Below are positions 16,892 to 25,366 of a stretch of DNA of 64,000 nt, piece by piece (position 1 is the first letter of the stretch; each line of letters begins with the position of its first letter). Position numbers and translations under genes: made by a program. Location of the stretch: assembly GCF_023667495.1 (NCBI RefSeq), contig NZ_JAMOZL010000005.1:310001-374000 (forward strand), given 5' to 3'. Origin of the DNA: Dyadobacter sp. MSC1_007. GTDB lineage: Bacteria > Bacteroidota > Bacteroidia > Cytophagales > Spirosomataceae. The notes beneath the pieces are model-generated. The model was not told the DNA's origin, did no database searches, and saw nothing but the letters and a program-made list of their open reading frames with translations.

Positions 16892-18232
16892 TTATTTTTC
16901 TTTTGTGAACACCCTTTCCCCGCCGCGCCGTTTGATCGTCATCTGACTTTTTGCTGCGTCGAACTCAATCACCACCGCACCCTCGATTTGGAATTTATTG
17001 TCCGCCATAGCTTCCAATGGAGCAGGACGTTGCTCTCCTGGCGGTAAAAAGAATAGTGTCGAGGCTTCCCTGGTGATTGTAAGTTTTACAGGCGCTTCGG
17101 GATTTGAATAAACACCGACATATTTATCCAGGATTTCCGTACTGACCGCGACTGATTCCAGAGCTGGAATCGTAAATGGCTTGTTATAGTAGATGTCGAC
17201 AACGCCGCTTACAATTTTAGCAACAGGGTAAACCTTCGCGTTCGTAGTGTAGGCGACCGCGAGCTTTTCTTCCGGCAGATAAGCCAGCCACGCCCCATAA
17301 TTGTCCGCTCCGCCCGTGTGGCCGTAGAAGGTCTTGCCGGCGAATGTGAATGGTTCCATACCCATCCCGTCACCATCCCTGATCGTTTTCATCTGATCGA
17401 GACTTTCCTTTGAAATAATCTTCCCGTCGAACAGTGCCTGAATGAACCTGGCCAGATCGCCAGGGGTTGAAACGATCGAGCCTGCGCTGAAGAGCATACT
17501 CGGGTGCGTTTCGGGCATCTGTTTCCAGTCACCTCCGAATTGCATATAGGTAAGTGCTTCGTTCTTGCTCACATCGATATTCCCGGTCGCGGTATAAGTG
17601 TCTTTAAGTCCGAGCTTTGAAGTGATCCTTTCTGCGAGCGCTTCCCCGTAGGATTTACCGGTTAATTTTTCAATGATAAGACCTAAGACGAGATAACCGG
17701 AATTGCTGTACTGATGCTTTGTGCCCGGCTCAAAATCAGGCGTACCTTTGACGATAAGGGCGAGCATTTCTTGTTTGGTTACCGGAATTGTATTCACATT
17801 AGATTCGCCATCGCGTCCGCGCCTGACGTTGGGAATCCCGCTTCGGTGGGCGAGTATTTGTGCGATTGTGATTTTATCAGCGTTCGGGATTTGAGGCAAG
17901 AATTTGCTGAGCGTGTCAGTCACATTTAACTTTCCTTCCTCGATAAGCTGGAAGATCATCGCAGTCGTGAACATTTTCGTGATCGAACCGATGCGGAACC
18001 TGCTTGCTGCGGTCAATGGCTTCTTTTCAGCCCCGTTGATCTGGCCATAACCGATAGACCGGCTGTAAACGACTTCACCATCTTTGGCAATGACGAGGTT
18101 TCCCATTGCTTTGTTTTTTTCGGCGAGCCGGTCAAAGAACTGGTCCAGTTTGGCCTTGTCTGGCGTTTGAGCGTGCCCGACAGCTGAGAGGCTCAGTGTC
18201 AGCACAATGGCAGTCAGTATTTTTATTTTCAT
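16892..18232 (-). CDS. Serine beta-lactamase-like hydrolase (class C / DD-peptidase fold)
   Basis: A 446-residue exported protein (signal peptide ending VGHAQ). All three active-site motifs of the S12 family are present: SxxK as SITK (Ser83, Lys86), YxN as YSN (Tyr175, Asn177) and HTG (His305-Gly307) in place of KTG. HTG is typical of esterase or D-aminopeptidase-like members rather than true AmpC lactamases. A C-terminal lipocalin-like region of about 80 residues follows (LDKYVGVYSNPEAPVKLTI). It is expected to be periplasmic. The promoter region contains the double dyad at 18273-18317, shared with the divergent gene at 18413. Confidence 0.88.
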   Translation of the reverse strand: MKIKILTAIVLTLSLSAVGHAQTPDKAKLDQFFDRLAEKNKAMGNLVIAKDGEVVYSRSIGYGQINGAEKKPLTAASRFRIGSITKMFTTAMIFQLIEEGKLNVTDTLSKFLPQIPNADKITIAQILAHRSGIPNVRRGRDGESNVNTIPVTKQEMLALIVKGTPDFEPGTKHQYSNSGYLVLGLIIEKLTGKSYGEALAERITSKLGLKDTYTATGNIDVSKNEALTYMQFGGDWKQMPETHPSMLFSAGSIVSTPGDLARFIQALFDGKIISKESLDQMKTIRDGDGMGMEPFTFAGKTFYGHTGGADNYGAWLAYLPEEKLAVAYTTNAKVYPVAKIVSGVVDIYYNKPFTIPALESVAVSTEILDKYVGVYSNPEAPVKLTITREASTLFFLPPGEQRPAPLEAMADNKFQIEGAVVIEFDAAKSQMTIKRRGGERVFTKEK

Positions 18233-18272
18233 GGTAAAAAAGGGTTGGAAAATGTGCCTTACTTAGCTTTCG

Positions 18273-18317
18273 ACTTTGTATTTCAAAGTAAATAAAAAGT
18301 ACTTTGAAATACAAAGT
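18273..18317. promoter_or_regulatory. Double-dyad operator between divergent genes
   Basis: ACTTTGTATTTCAAAGTA (18273-18290) and its exact reverse complement (18300-18317) form an 18-bp perfect inverted repeat with a 9-nt spacer. Each arm is itself a dyad (ACTTTG-N5-CAAAGT), so there are four identical half-sites on one face of about two to four helical turns. It lies 41 bp upstream of the serine hydrolase start and 95 bp upstream of the DUF6624-like gene. The regulator is not in the immediate neighbourhood. Confidence 0.75.
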
Positions 18318-18412
18318 AAATATTAAAAAAAATGAGATAGACTTTTAATTACCTTGCAATACAACCTGGTCCCTACGTCACTTACGGGGCAGTAACACAT
18401 TGATATTGTGCT

Positions 18413-19084
18413 ATGAAACACTTTCTTAAGGTTGCCTTTTGTCTTTTTCCTTTGATTAGTTTGGGGCAAGTCAATTTATCCCTGAAACGGGAGCTCGATA
18501 GCATGTACGTGTTAGATCAGCGTTACAGGGAGTATTTGTCGAAGATCTCAACGAGCCCGGCTTTGGCCGACAGTTTGAAAAAAGCGCTCTCGATCAGCGA
18601 AAATCTGACAGGGAACCTTTGGACTTATCAAAATCGGATCGACAGCTCGAACCTCGTTCGATTGGAACAGATCATCGGGCAAGTTGGCTATCCCGGAACC
18701 GCGCTGGTCGGAAAGCCGACAGATGAAGCGGCTTTTTATATTATCCAGCATTCTCCCAAGATAGGGTCTTATTTTCCATTGGTCAGGCAGGCCGCGGAAG
18801 CGAATCAGGTACCATTTTATTTATCAGCAATGATGGAAGACCGATTGCTTACCCAGCAATCAAAACCTCAGATTTATGGCAGTCAGGTGATGTGTTACAG
18901 GTTGATAACTGACAAATCGAAAATGGAATGCTTTGTATGGCCTGTGAAAGACGCCGCCTCTGTCAATGAACGACGGTCGAAAGCAGGTTTCACCCAGTCG
19001 ATAGAGGCGAATGCGCAACGGTTAGGCGTGGAGTACAAGCCTCTTACAATGGAAGAAGTACAGAAAAAGTATGCCTTAAAATGA
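18413..19084 (+). CDS. Exported DUF6624-like protein
   Basis: A 223-residue protein with a signal peptide (MKHFLKVAFCLFPLISLGQ). The mature part has a helical N-terminal half with LDSMYVLDQRYREYL and VRLEQIIGQVGYPGTALVG, then AAFYIIQHSP and LTQQSKPQIYGSQV. This pattern is characteristic of the DUF6624 family; it is recognised from memory. The function is unknown. The gene is divergent from the serine hydrolase and shares its operator region. It ends 3 bp from the convergent permease gene. Confidence 0.72.
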   Translation: MKHFLKVAFCLFPLISLGQVNLSLKRELDSMYVLDQRYREYLSKISTSPALADSLKKALSISENLTGNLWTYQNRIDSSNLVRLEQIIGQVGYPGTALVGKPTDEAAFYIIQHSPKIGSYFPLVRQAAEANQVPFYLSAMMEDRLLTQQSKPQIYGSQVMCYRLITDKSKMECFVWPVKDAASVNERRSKAGFTQSIEANAQRLGVEYKPLTMEEVQKKYALK

Positions 19085-19087
19085 AAA

Positions 19088-21475
19088 CTAATCCGCACGC
19101 AGCCTCTCAATAGGATTTGCGGTAGCAGCATGATATACTTTGGAACCTATGATCATGGCGCAGCAAAGCATCATGGCCACGAAAGTGCCGATATAAGGTT
19201 CCGGACCGGCATCCGGATGGTATTTGAAGATAAATTGAAAAATAAATTTGCTCGTAAACAGGTAACCAAGGACAGAGCCGGTCCCAAATGCGATCAATAG
19301 GATCCGCACAAAACGGCGGTTGACGATCCCGATTATTTGCAGCACGGAAGCGCCGAGAACTTTACGCATGCCGATTTCCTTGCTTCGTTTGTCGATGTTT
19401 AGTGAAATCTGAGCAAAAAGGCCTGATGCTGAAAGAAGTAAAGTCACGATGGCCAGGAAAAACGATATTGATTTGAAAGCCTGCGTCATCCGAAGTTCTT
19501 TTTCGATCAGATCGGATTGCAGAAATGCGCGGTAAGGAACGTTAGGGGCAACTTTATGCCAGGTTGTTTGCAGATAATTTGTGACTTGCGACAGTTTGTC
19601 TTTTTCTGCCCGCACCACCAGGTATTTATAGTCATCCGGTTTGGCCAGGCGCAATATGCAGGGTGGAACAATATCGTGTAACCCGAATTCCTTGTAATCA
19701 TTAACAACGCCGACAATGGTGTAACTGGCGCTGTCAAGCGTAACTTGTTGGCCGAGCGGCTGCTTCATTCCCGACCGCTCCACAAAGGTTTGATTCACCA
19801 ATATGGATTCGGTGACATCGGCTTCACCGTCATGGAACGGGCGTCCAGCTGCTAACCGGATTCCCATGGTGTTCAGATAATCCTGTCCTCCGACATGCGC
19901 AACTTGCGCCTGCACGTCACCGCTTAGCGTTTTTGCGTTGAGTGTGTATGTGCCGTCACCGATTTGCTGCGCGCATCCGGCAGAAGCTTTGATTTCAGGG
20001 TTGGATTGGATCGCCTGACTCAAAACCCGGTATTCCTGAGGATTATTGACTTGAACAACCGCAACTTCACTAATCGCATAACCGTAATCGGCCTTTTGCT
20101 GGAAAGCTGCATTCTGCGTCATGACAATGCCGACTACCAATGCGAAACATGACAAACTAAATTGGGCAAGAAGCAAGAATCTGGTGAAACGGTTCGATGA
20201 TCCAAGCGATGTTTTTCCTTTGAGAATGCGAATAGGCTGAAACGAACTCACATATAAGGCAGGGTACAAACCGGAACAGATCGCACTCACAGCCGGAACC
20301 AGTAAAAGGAACAGCCAATAGCCAAAATCCTTGTTCAGGTCCGGCGAAAGATCCACCCCGGTTAGCTCAGTCATTGCGGGAGTCAACAGGTTGACAAACA
20401 ATAAGGCCAATGCAGACGCCAGCACGCAAAGGACGATGTTCTCCGTTAGGAATTGCCAGATCAGTTCCTTTCTCCGGCCTCCGATTACCTTGCGAACGCC
20501 AATTTCTTTTAAACGGCCGCTGGAAAATGCAATGGACACATTTGTAAAGTTGAAGCAAGTGATGATCAGGATAAATATCGACATGATCACCGGCACAATC
20601 ACGAGTACGCCGCGCGGATTGGCATTAAGCTGACTACCATATACGTAACCCGACATATCAATGTCCGAGCTTGTCGCCAGGTCAGAAAATGGCTGGAGTG
20701 AAAATCCTTCCAGCAGCCAATCCTTGTGATTACTGTTGTGAGGCGCTATGAGACGCATCAAATTTGCAGTTACCGTATGAGCCGCTTGTTGGTTTTTCAA
20801 TTCTACAAATGCGGTAATACGGGCAGAATTGACCCAGCCATCTGTGGGAGCCTGTCCATTAGCAAATCCGTTTTCAAAGGAAGTGATGATGTCAAACCGG
20901 ATGCTTGAATTTTCCGGGATTTTACTTGCCACGGCAGCCACCGTGTAAACCTTGTTAGTCCCATCGGCTTCTAGAACGGTGAGGGATTGGCCCACCGGCA
21001 TTTGTTTCGGAAAGTATTTTTCAGCCAAGGTCTCGCTGATTACTACCTGGTTACCTTTGTCAAAGGCAGACAGGTTTCCGTATTTCAAAGGGAAGTCAAA
21101 AAAATCAAACAACGCCTTATCTGTGTAATGAATGCGCTCGTCGAAGGTATTGTTCTTGTGCTTGACGATAACGGTAGCACTGCTTAGTCGCGCAATCCGC
21201 TCTGCGCCGGTAAACTGTTTTTGCATGGCCTGAGCTAACGGTGAAGGCACAATCGCCCACGTCTGCCTAGTTCCGTCCACTTGTCGTTCGCTGTTCAGCC
21301 GGTAAATATTCTCGGTATGTGTGTGGTTCTGATCGAACTTCGCGCGGTAGTTGTGGTTAAGGTAAGCCAGAATGCAGCAGGCAATGGCAAAGCCCAGTCC
21401 CACGACATTAAGCGCCACATAAATTTTATTACGCCAAAGGACACGAAATGCAATCTTAAAGTAATTTGAGAACAT
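19088..21475 (-). CDS. MacB/FtsX-type ABC transporter permease
   Basis: A permease of about 795 residues with two FtsX modules. N-terminal TM1 (VALNVVGLGFAIACCILAYL) precedes a MacB periplasmic core domain. Three TM helices with IGVRKVIGG follow, then a second core domain and a final FtsX domain with IGMRKVLGA. The start at 21475 (MFSNYFKIAFRVLWRNKIYV) is the family-typical N-terminus; the ATG 16 codons upstream is unlikely. Such long permeases work in tripartite or mechanotransmission systems with a separate ATPase, which is not in the window. Two related permeases lie downstream in coordinate order on the same strand. Confidence 0.9.
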   Translation of the reverse strand: MFSNYFKIAFRVLWRNKIYVALNVVGLGFAIACCILAYLNHNYRAKFDQNHTHTENIYRLNSERQVDGTRQTWAIVPSPLAQAMQKQFTGAERIARLSSATVIVKHKNNTFDERIHYTDKALFDFFDFPLKYGNLSAFDKGNQVVISETLAEKYFPKQMPVGQSLTVLEADGTNKVYTVAAVASKIPENSSIRFDIITSFENGFANGQAPTDGWVNSARITAFVELKNQQAAHTVTANLMRLIAPHNSNHKDWLLEGFSLQPFSDLATSSDIDMSGYVYGSQLNANPRGVLVIVPVIMSIFILIITCFNFTNVSIAFSSGRLKEIGVRKVIGGRRKELIWQFLTENIVLCVLASALALLFVNLLTPAMTELTGVDLSPDLNKDFGYWLFLLLVPAVSAICSGLYPALYVSSFQPIRILKGKTSLGSSNRFTRFLLLAQFSLSCFALVVGIVMTQNAAFQQKADYGYAISEVAVVQVNNPQEYRVLSQAIQSNPEIKASAGCAQQIGDGTYTLNAKTLSGDVQAQVAHVGGQDYLNTMGIRLAAGRPFHDGEADVTESILVNQTFVERSGMKQPLGQQVTLDSASYTIVGVVNDYKEFGLHDIVPPCILRLAKPDDYKYLVVRAEKDKLSQVTNYLQTTWHKVAPNVPYRAFLQSDLIEKELRMTQAFKSISFFLAIVTLLLSASGLFAQISLNIDKRSKEIGMRKVLGASVLQIIGIVNRRFVRILLIAFGTGSVLGYLFTSKFIFQFIFKYHPDAGPEPYIGTFVAMMLCCAMIIGSKVYHAATANPIERLRAD

Positions 21476-21730
21476 AAACACAATTGAATACCGTGAAAGA
21501 CCAGGTTGGACGGGCTTATCCACCCTGCAAAAGAGATTCTTCCAAAGTTACAATTAGCATACCGGCGTTTCAAATGTAGCCTGCCGCATTCGAAACGCCT
21601 GTTTTGGTTTTATTTGTGTTCGGAAATGGACAAATATATGTCCGGTTTTTTATTTAATTCGGTACGATTTGCTTTGGGCTGAAAACTTAGCGAAATTGGA
21701 TTAACTTAACACACTATACCCCTGATTTAG

Positions 21731-22231
21731 ATGAGTGTATCAATTTACGATACAGAGGTGGTCAGTGCCGAAGATTACGACGAAAGTATGTCTGGCATTG
21801 ATATCCTTGATTCCCGCCGCTTTTTCAGCGAGGGGCCAAATGGAAGGTTCGAGCTTCGGACCTTTATTACAAGAGTGAAACATGATCCAAGGCAAGAACT
21901 GTTCAATGTCGGTTTCGGAGTGTGGGATCAGGAAAGGCAAAATGTAAACGACAAGGCAACTACGCGAAATGCAGATATGCATAGAATCCTAAGTACAATT
22001 GCAACCATTGCCCTGGATTTTTTGCGAAGAAATCCATTTGCTTACTTATATGCTGAAGGCAGTACTGCGGCGAGAACAAGGCTCTATCAGCTAGAGATAT
22101 CCAAAATTTTGGATGAGATGCCGGACGATTTACAATTATATGGGTTAATTAGGGAGGACGGCATTGGATTTGTGAAATTCTGTAGAGGGATCAATTTTGA
22201 TGGGTTTTTGTTATCATTGAGTAGTCGTTAA
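21731..22231 (+). CDS. DUF6934-like protein of unknown function
   Basis: A 166-residue soluble protein without signal peptide. NPFAYLYAEGSTAARTRLYQ at about residues 102-121 is its most characteristic segment. It matches a Bacteroidota family I associate with DUF6934, but the family name is given with low certainty. The gene is the only plus-strand unit between two minus-strand permease genes. It is followed after 24 nt by a 50-codon gene and a terminator, so the two probably form a small mobile-looking cassette. The function is unknown. Confidence 0.65.
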   Translation: MSVSIYDTEVVSAEDYDESMSGIDILDSRRFFSEGPNGRFELRTFITRVKHDPRQELFNVGFGVWDQERQNVNDKATTRNADMHRILSTIATIALDFLRRNPFAYLYAEGSTAARTRLYQLEISKILDEMPDDLQLYGLIREDGIGFVKFCRGINFDGFLLSLSSR

Positions 22232-22255
22232 ATTTGAAGATACCGCACATATATT

Positions 22256-22408
22256 ATGTCAACAATCACAGCCAAAACTTCCGCAAAAGCGGTAACCAAA
22301 GCTAAATCCGGCTCCATAAATCCGGTTGTACAGCAGGAAGATGTCATCGTGCAGAAAACCTACCGCATGGCTGAAACCATGAAAAAATATCCCCTTCCAA
22401 GTAAATAG
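22256..22408 (+). CDS. 50-residue small protein, paired with the DUF6934-like gene
   Basis: An ATG at 22256 opens a 50-codon frame ending TAG at 22406-22408. The product starts MSTITAKTSAKAVTKAKSGS and ends MAETMKKYPLPSK. It is basic at the N-terminus, which is Ala/Thr/Lys-rich and probably disordered, and has a short helical C-terminal part. It begins 24 nt behind the DUF6934-like gene and is followed after 41 nt by a good terminator hairpin. The position and clean coding composition support a real gene; no family was recognised. Confidence 0.55.
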   Translation: MSTITAKTSAKAVTKAKSGSINPVVQQEDVIVQKTYRMAETMKKYPLPSK

Positions 22409-22449
22409 ACTTTATTTTCGGTGCTTTGGGAAGAAAGGAATAAAAGAAT

Positions 22450-22485
22450 AAAAGGGCAACTGGCCTTTAGGCAGGTCGCCCTTTT
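22450..22485 (+). terminator. Rho-independent terminator of the DUF6934-like unit
   Basis: AAAAGGGC (22450-22457) pairs with GCCCTTTT (22478-22485), with an inner stem GCCT-TT-AGGC (22463-22472). The stem is followed by T-rich sequence. It lies 41 nt after the stop of the 50-residue gene. Confidence 0.75.
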
Positions 22486-22492
22486 GTATTCC

Positions 22493-22740
22493 GGTGCGCT
22501 GCACCTTTGCATTTGATTGATATATGATCTACGAGTATTTCGGTGCTCTGCACCTTTCATTCTGCCAATTTGCTGGAATTTGTAAAGCCGCGGAGCGGCT
22601 CCCTGTTTCTAGAAAGAACATGGTTTACAACAATAGGCCCCGGCGGGGCCACCTAATTGTTTGCACGTTTGAAGGAGGCTCCGTCGGAGCCTAAAATTTC
22701 GGTGCCTTGTTTTCTATAAACAGGTAGCTCCTTTGGAGCT
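22493..22740. repeat. Cluster of REP-like short palindromes
   Basis: Six compact hairpins lie in 250 bp: GGTGC-GCT-GCACC (22493-22505), GGTGC-TCT-GCACC (22542-22554), AGCCGC-GGA-GCGGCT (22586-22600), GGCCCC-GGC-GGGGCC (22636-22650), AGGCTCCG-T-CGGAGCCT (22676-22692) and AGCTCC-TTT-GGAGCT (22726-22740). Linkers share short pieces such as TTTCTATAAACAG / TTTCTAGAAAGAACA and AATTTCGGTGC. This resembles the REP-like intergenic elements of Bacteroidota that are mobilised by REP-associated tyrosine transposases; no such transposase is in the window. Apart from the terminator, the 359-bp gap 22409-22767 holds nothing else. Confidence 0.8.
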
Positions 22741-22767
22741 TGTGGGTTCATGACTGTTGCCAATATG

Positions 22768-25164
22768 TCAATCATTCTGCAAAGCCTTCACCGGGTTCGA
22801 CAATGCTGCTTTGATAGCCTGGGAGCTGACCGTGATCAGGGTAATGGCCAGGGCACCGGATATGGCCACGGCAAATATCCACCAGGAAAGCGCAGTCCGG
22901 TAAGTGTATTGTTGCAGCCAGTCTTGCATCACAAAGTAAGCAACGGGGATAGCCAGCAGACAGGCGATCGTAACAAGGACTAAAAAATCTTTTGAAAGCA
23001 TTTGCCACAGGCTGGCCACCGAAGCACCCAGCACTTTACGGATTCCGATCTCCTTTTGACGTTGCTCCGCTAAAAACGACGCCAGTCCGAAAAGGCCCAG
23101 GCAACTGATGAAGATCGCGAGTGCGGCAAAAACTGTGGATAATTGGCTGATCCGCTCTTCCGCACGGAATTTCAGGTCATATTCCTCGCTGGCGAACTTG
23201 TATTCGAATGGACTGCCCGGGTTATGTTTCTTAAAAACGGGTCCAAGCTTTGCAAGTGCTTGTCCGGATGTAACGGATGGATTGAGCCTGATATGAATAA
23301 ACGAGGCCCAGTCTTCTTTAAGCATAAATATAGTGGGCTGAATGGTCATAAACGGTGATCCGGTGATAACATCATTGATTACCCCGACGATGGTATACTG
23401 CTCGTTATTCCACTTGATTTTTGTTCCGACAGCTTCCTTTAATCCCATGATCCTGGCCGCACTTTCGTTGATCACCATTCCAAGTGAATCGGTCGAAAAA
23501 GAACGCGAGAAGTCACGCCCTTCCTTCAATCGCCAACCAACTGTTTTGCCATATTCATGGGTAATGCCGACAGTCCCAAAATCGCCCAATTGGCCGGGAT
23601 CTTTGTCCGGCCAGCTGAAACTGGCGTCGCTGCTCCATACTTCGGATGTTGGACTGGAAGATTTTGCAACACTGATCGCAGCGCCGGTTTGTAGCAAATC
23701 CCCGTAAAGAGCCTGCGAATGTCCTTGTAAATCCGGTGTGTTCATCGCGATCGAGAGCAATCCTGACCGTTCGAAACCCACGGGTCTGTTTTTAGCGTGC
23801 TGTATCTGACGAAGTACAATGAGTGTACCAATTACGAGGGTAACCGATACCGTAAACTGGATGACGACCAGCGCCTGACGTGGCACCGCGGCAAACCGAC
23901 CGGCGCGAATCCGTAAGGACGAACCAGTGCCTTTAAGTACTTTGACCGGCCGAAAACCAGATAAGTACAATGCAGGATAGCTGCCTGCGAGCAAGCCTGT
24001 CATCAATGTAAAACCCAAACCCAATAACCATGCTATTCCGTTGTTCCACGGAAATGTTATTTCCTTATCGGCAATTTGATTAAACCAAGGCAGAAATAAA
24101 TGCATCAATAACAAAGCAAGTATAAATGCAAACGTCGCTACCAGTATCGATTCGGTATAAAATTGGGCGATCAGCTGGCTGCGTATCGAGCCGACTGCCT
24201 TGCGAATGCCGACTTCCTTGGCCCGTTTTTGTGAACGTGCTGTAGACAGGTTCATGAAATTGATGCAAGCCAGTAAAAGTACGAACCCGCCAATAATGGC
24301 AAAGAGCCAGACAAACTGGATACGTCCGCGAACAGGCATGCCATTTTCCCATTCCGAATACAAATGCCACCGGCTCATGGGATGAAGGAAGGCTTTGGGA
24401 TCAAATCTGGCTTCCTCTTTGGCATGCCGGGCCTTGATCTTCTCTATCTTGGAAGTAACCTGAGCGAAATCTGTATGAGGGGTAATTTGGACGAGCAACA
24501 GAAAAGAGTTATTTCCCCAATTCGTTTCGGATCGTTTCACCCAGGGTTCTTCCTGTAAAAAGAATTTCCACGGAAGTAAAAAAGACACGTCCCGAAACTC
24601 CGTAGAATAGGGCAAGTCTTCATATATGCCCGTTACTTTAAAGTGGTTTTTATTATCAACCTTGATAATCTTGTTGATTGGGTCCTCATTGCCGAATAAT
24701 GCCCTGGCGACCGACGCTGATAGCAAGGCAGAAGTAGGGTTACTAAGACCCGTAGCAGTACCCCGAAGGATTTTGAGCGACATCATCGCCGGGAAATCCG
24801 GTTCGACGCAGTTGCCCTTTCTGGAAATTTTCTTTTCACCGACGGCCAGGATATAATCCTTCGTCCTGGACGATAATGCGATGCGGCTGAACTCACTTGC
24901 ATGTTCGCTCTGTAACGCCGCCCGCATCGGCAGGGGAGTAGCAATGGTTGTGTTGGTAATACCGTTGTAGGTCTGATGCTGCATTACGCGTGCAATGCGG
25001 TCGTAGTGCTGATGGTATTTGTTGTAAGACAATTCATCCCAAACCCACAACCCGATGAGTATCGCGGTGGTCATGCCAACGGACAATCCAACAATATTAA
25101 TAGCAGAGTAAGTAGTGTTTTTGGCAATGTTCCGCCAAGCGATTTTCAGGTAGTTTTTTAGCAT
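22768..25164 (-). CDS. MacB/FtsX-type ABC transporter permease
   Basis: A permease of about 798 residues with the same plan as its neighbours. It runs: N-terminal helix after MLKNYLKIAWRNIAKNTTY, periplasmic core domain, FtsX helices with VGIRKAVGS, second core domain, C-terminal FtsX domain with IGIRKVLGA. The start at 25164 fits the family; the ATG 25 codons upstream would add an unlikely extension. No ATPase subunit is adjacent. The 3' end abuts the REP-like hairpin cluster. It is separated by about 200 bp from the third permease, so it may have its own promoter. Confidence 0.9.
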   Translation of the reverse strand: MLKNYLKIAWRNIAKNTTYSAINIVGLSVGMTTAILIGLWVWDELSYNKYHQHYDRIARVMQHQTYNGITNTTIATPLPMRAALQSEHASEFSRIALSSRTKDYILAVGEKKISRKGNCVEPDFPAMMSLKILRGTATGLSNPTSALLSASVARALFGNEDPINKIIKVDNKNHFKVTGIYEDLPYSTEFRDVSFLLPWKFFLQEEPWVKRSETNWGNNSFLLLVQITPHTDFAQVTSKIEKIKARHAKEEARFDPKAFLHPMSRWHLYSEWENGMPVRGRIQFVWLFAIIGGFVLLLACINFMNLSTARSQKRAKEVGIRKAVGSIRSQLIAQFYTESILVATFAFILALLLMHLFLPWFNQIADKEITFPWNNGIAWLLGLGFTLMTGLLAGSYPALYLSGFRPVKVLKGTGSSLRIRAGRFAAVPRQALVVIQFTVSVTLVIGTLIVLRQIQHAKNRPVGFERSGLLSIAMNTPDLQGHSQALYGDLLQTGAAISVAKSSSPTSEVWSSDASFSWPDKDPGQLGDFGTVGITHEYGKTVGWRLKEGRDFSRSFSTDSLGMVINESAARIMGLKEAVGTKIKWNNEQYTIVGVINDVITGSPFMTIQPTIFMLKEDWASFIHIRLNPSVTSGQALAKLGPVFKKHNPGSPFEYKFASEEYDLKFRAEERISQLSTVFAALAIFISCLGLFGLASFLAEQRQKEIGIRKVLGASVASLWQMLSKDFLVLVTIACLLAIPVAYFVMQDWLQQYTYRTALSWWIFAVAISGALAITLITVSSQAIKAALSNPVKALQND

Positions 25165-25366
25165 GTCTGTAAGGCTTGCGTTCGGATAGTCGTTGGCGAA
25201 GGACCAATGAAAATTGAGAGCGGCGGCTTCCTGCGCCACCGCCCTCAGTTTTGGACAAATACCTTACCATAACACGATTTACCTTTTGAAACACAGTATG
25301 AGGCTATTTCGACCTGAAAACCTGTTCATTAGCGTACAACATTACGTTCGGTTTCGAACAGTTACA

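Noticed and set aside
16892..18232. True class C beta-lactamase
   Set aside because: The third motif is HTG instead of KTG and there is a C-terminal lipocalin-like extension, so an esterase or peptidase-like role is more likely.
22493..22740. Possible CRISPR array
   Set aside because: Hairpins differ in sequence, the spacing is irregular and there are no cas genes; REP-like repeats fit better.
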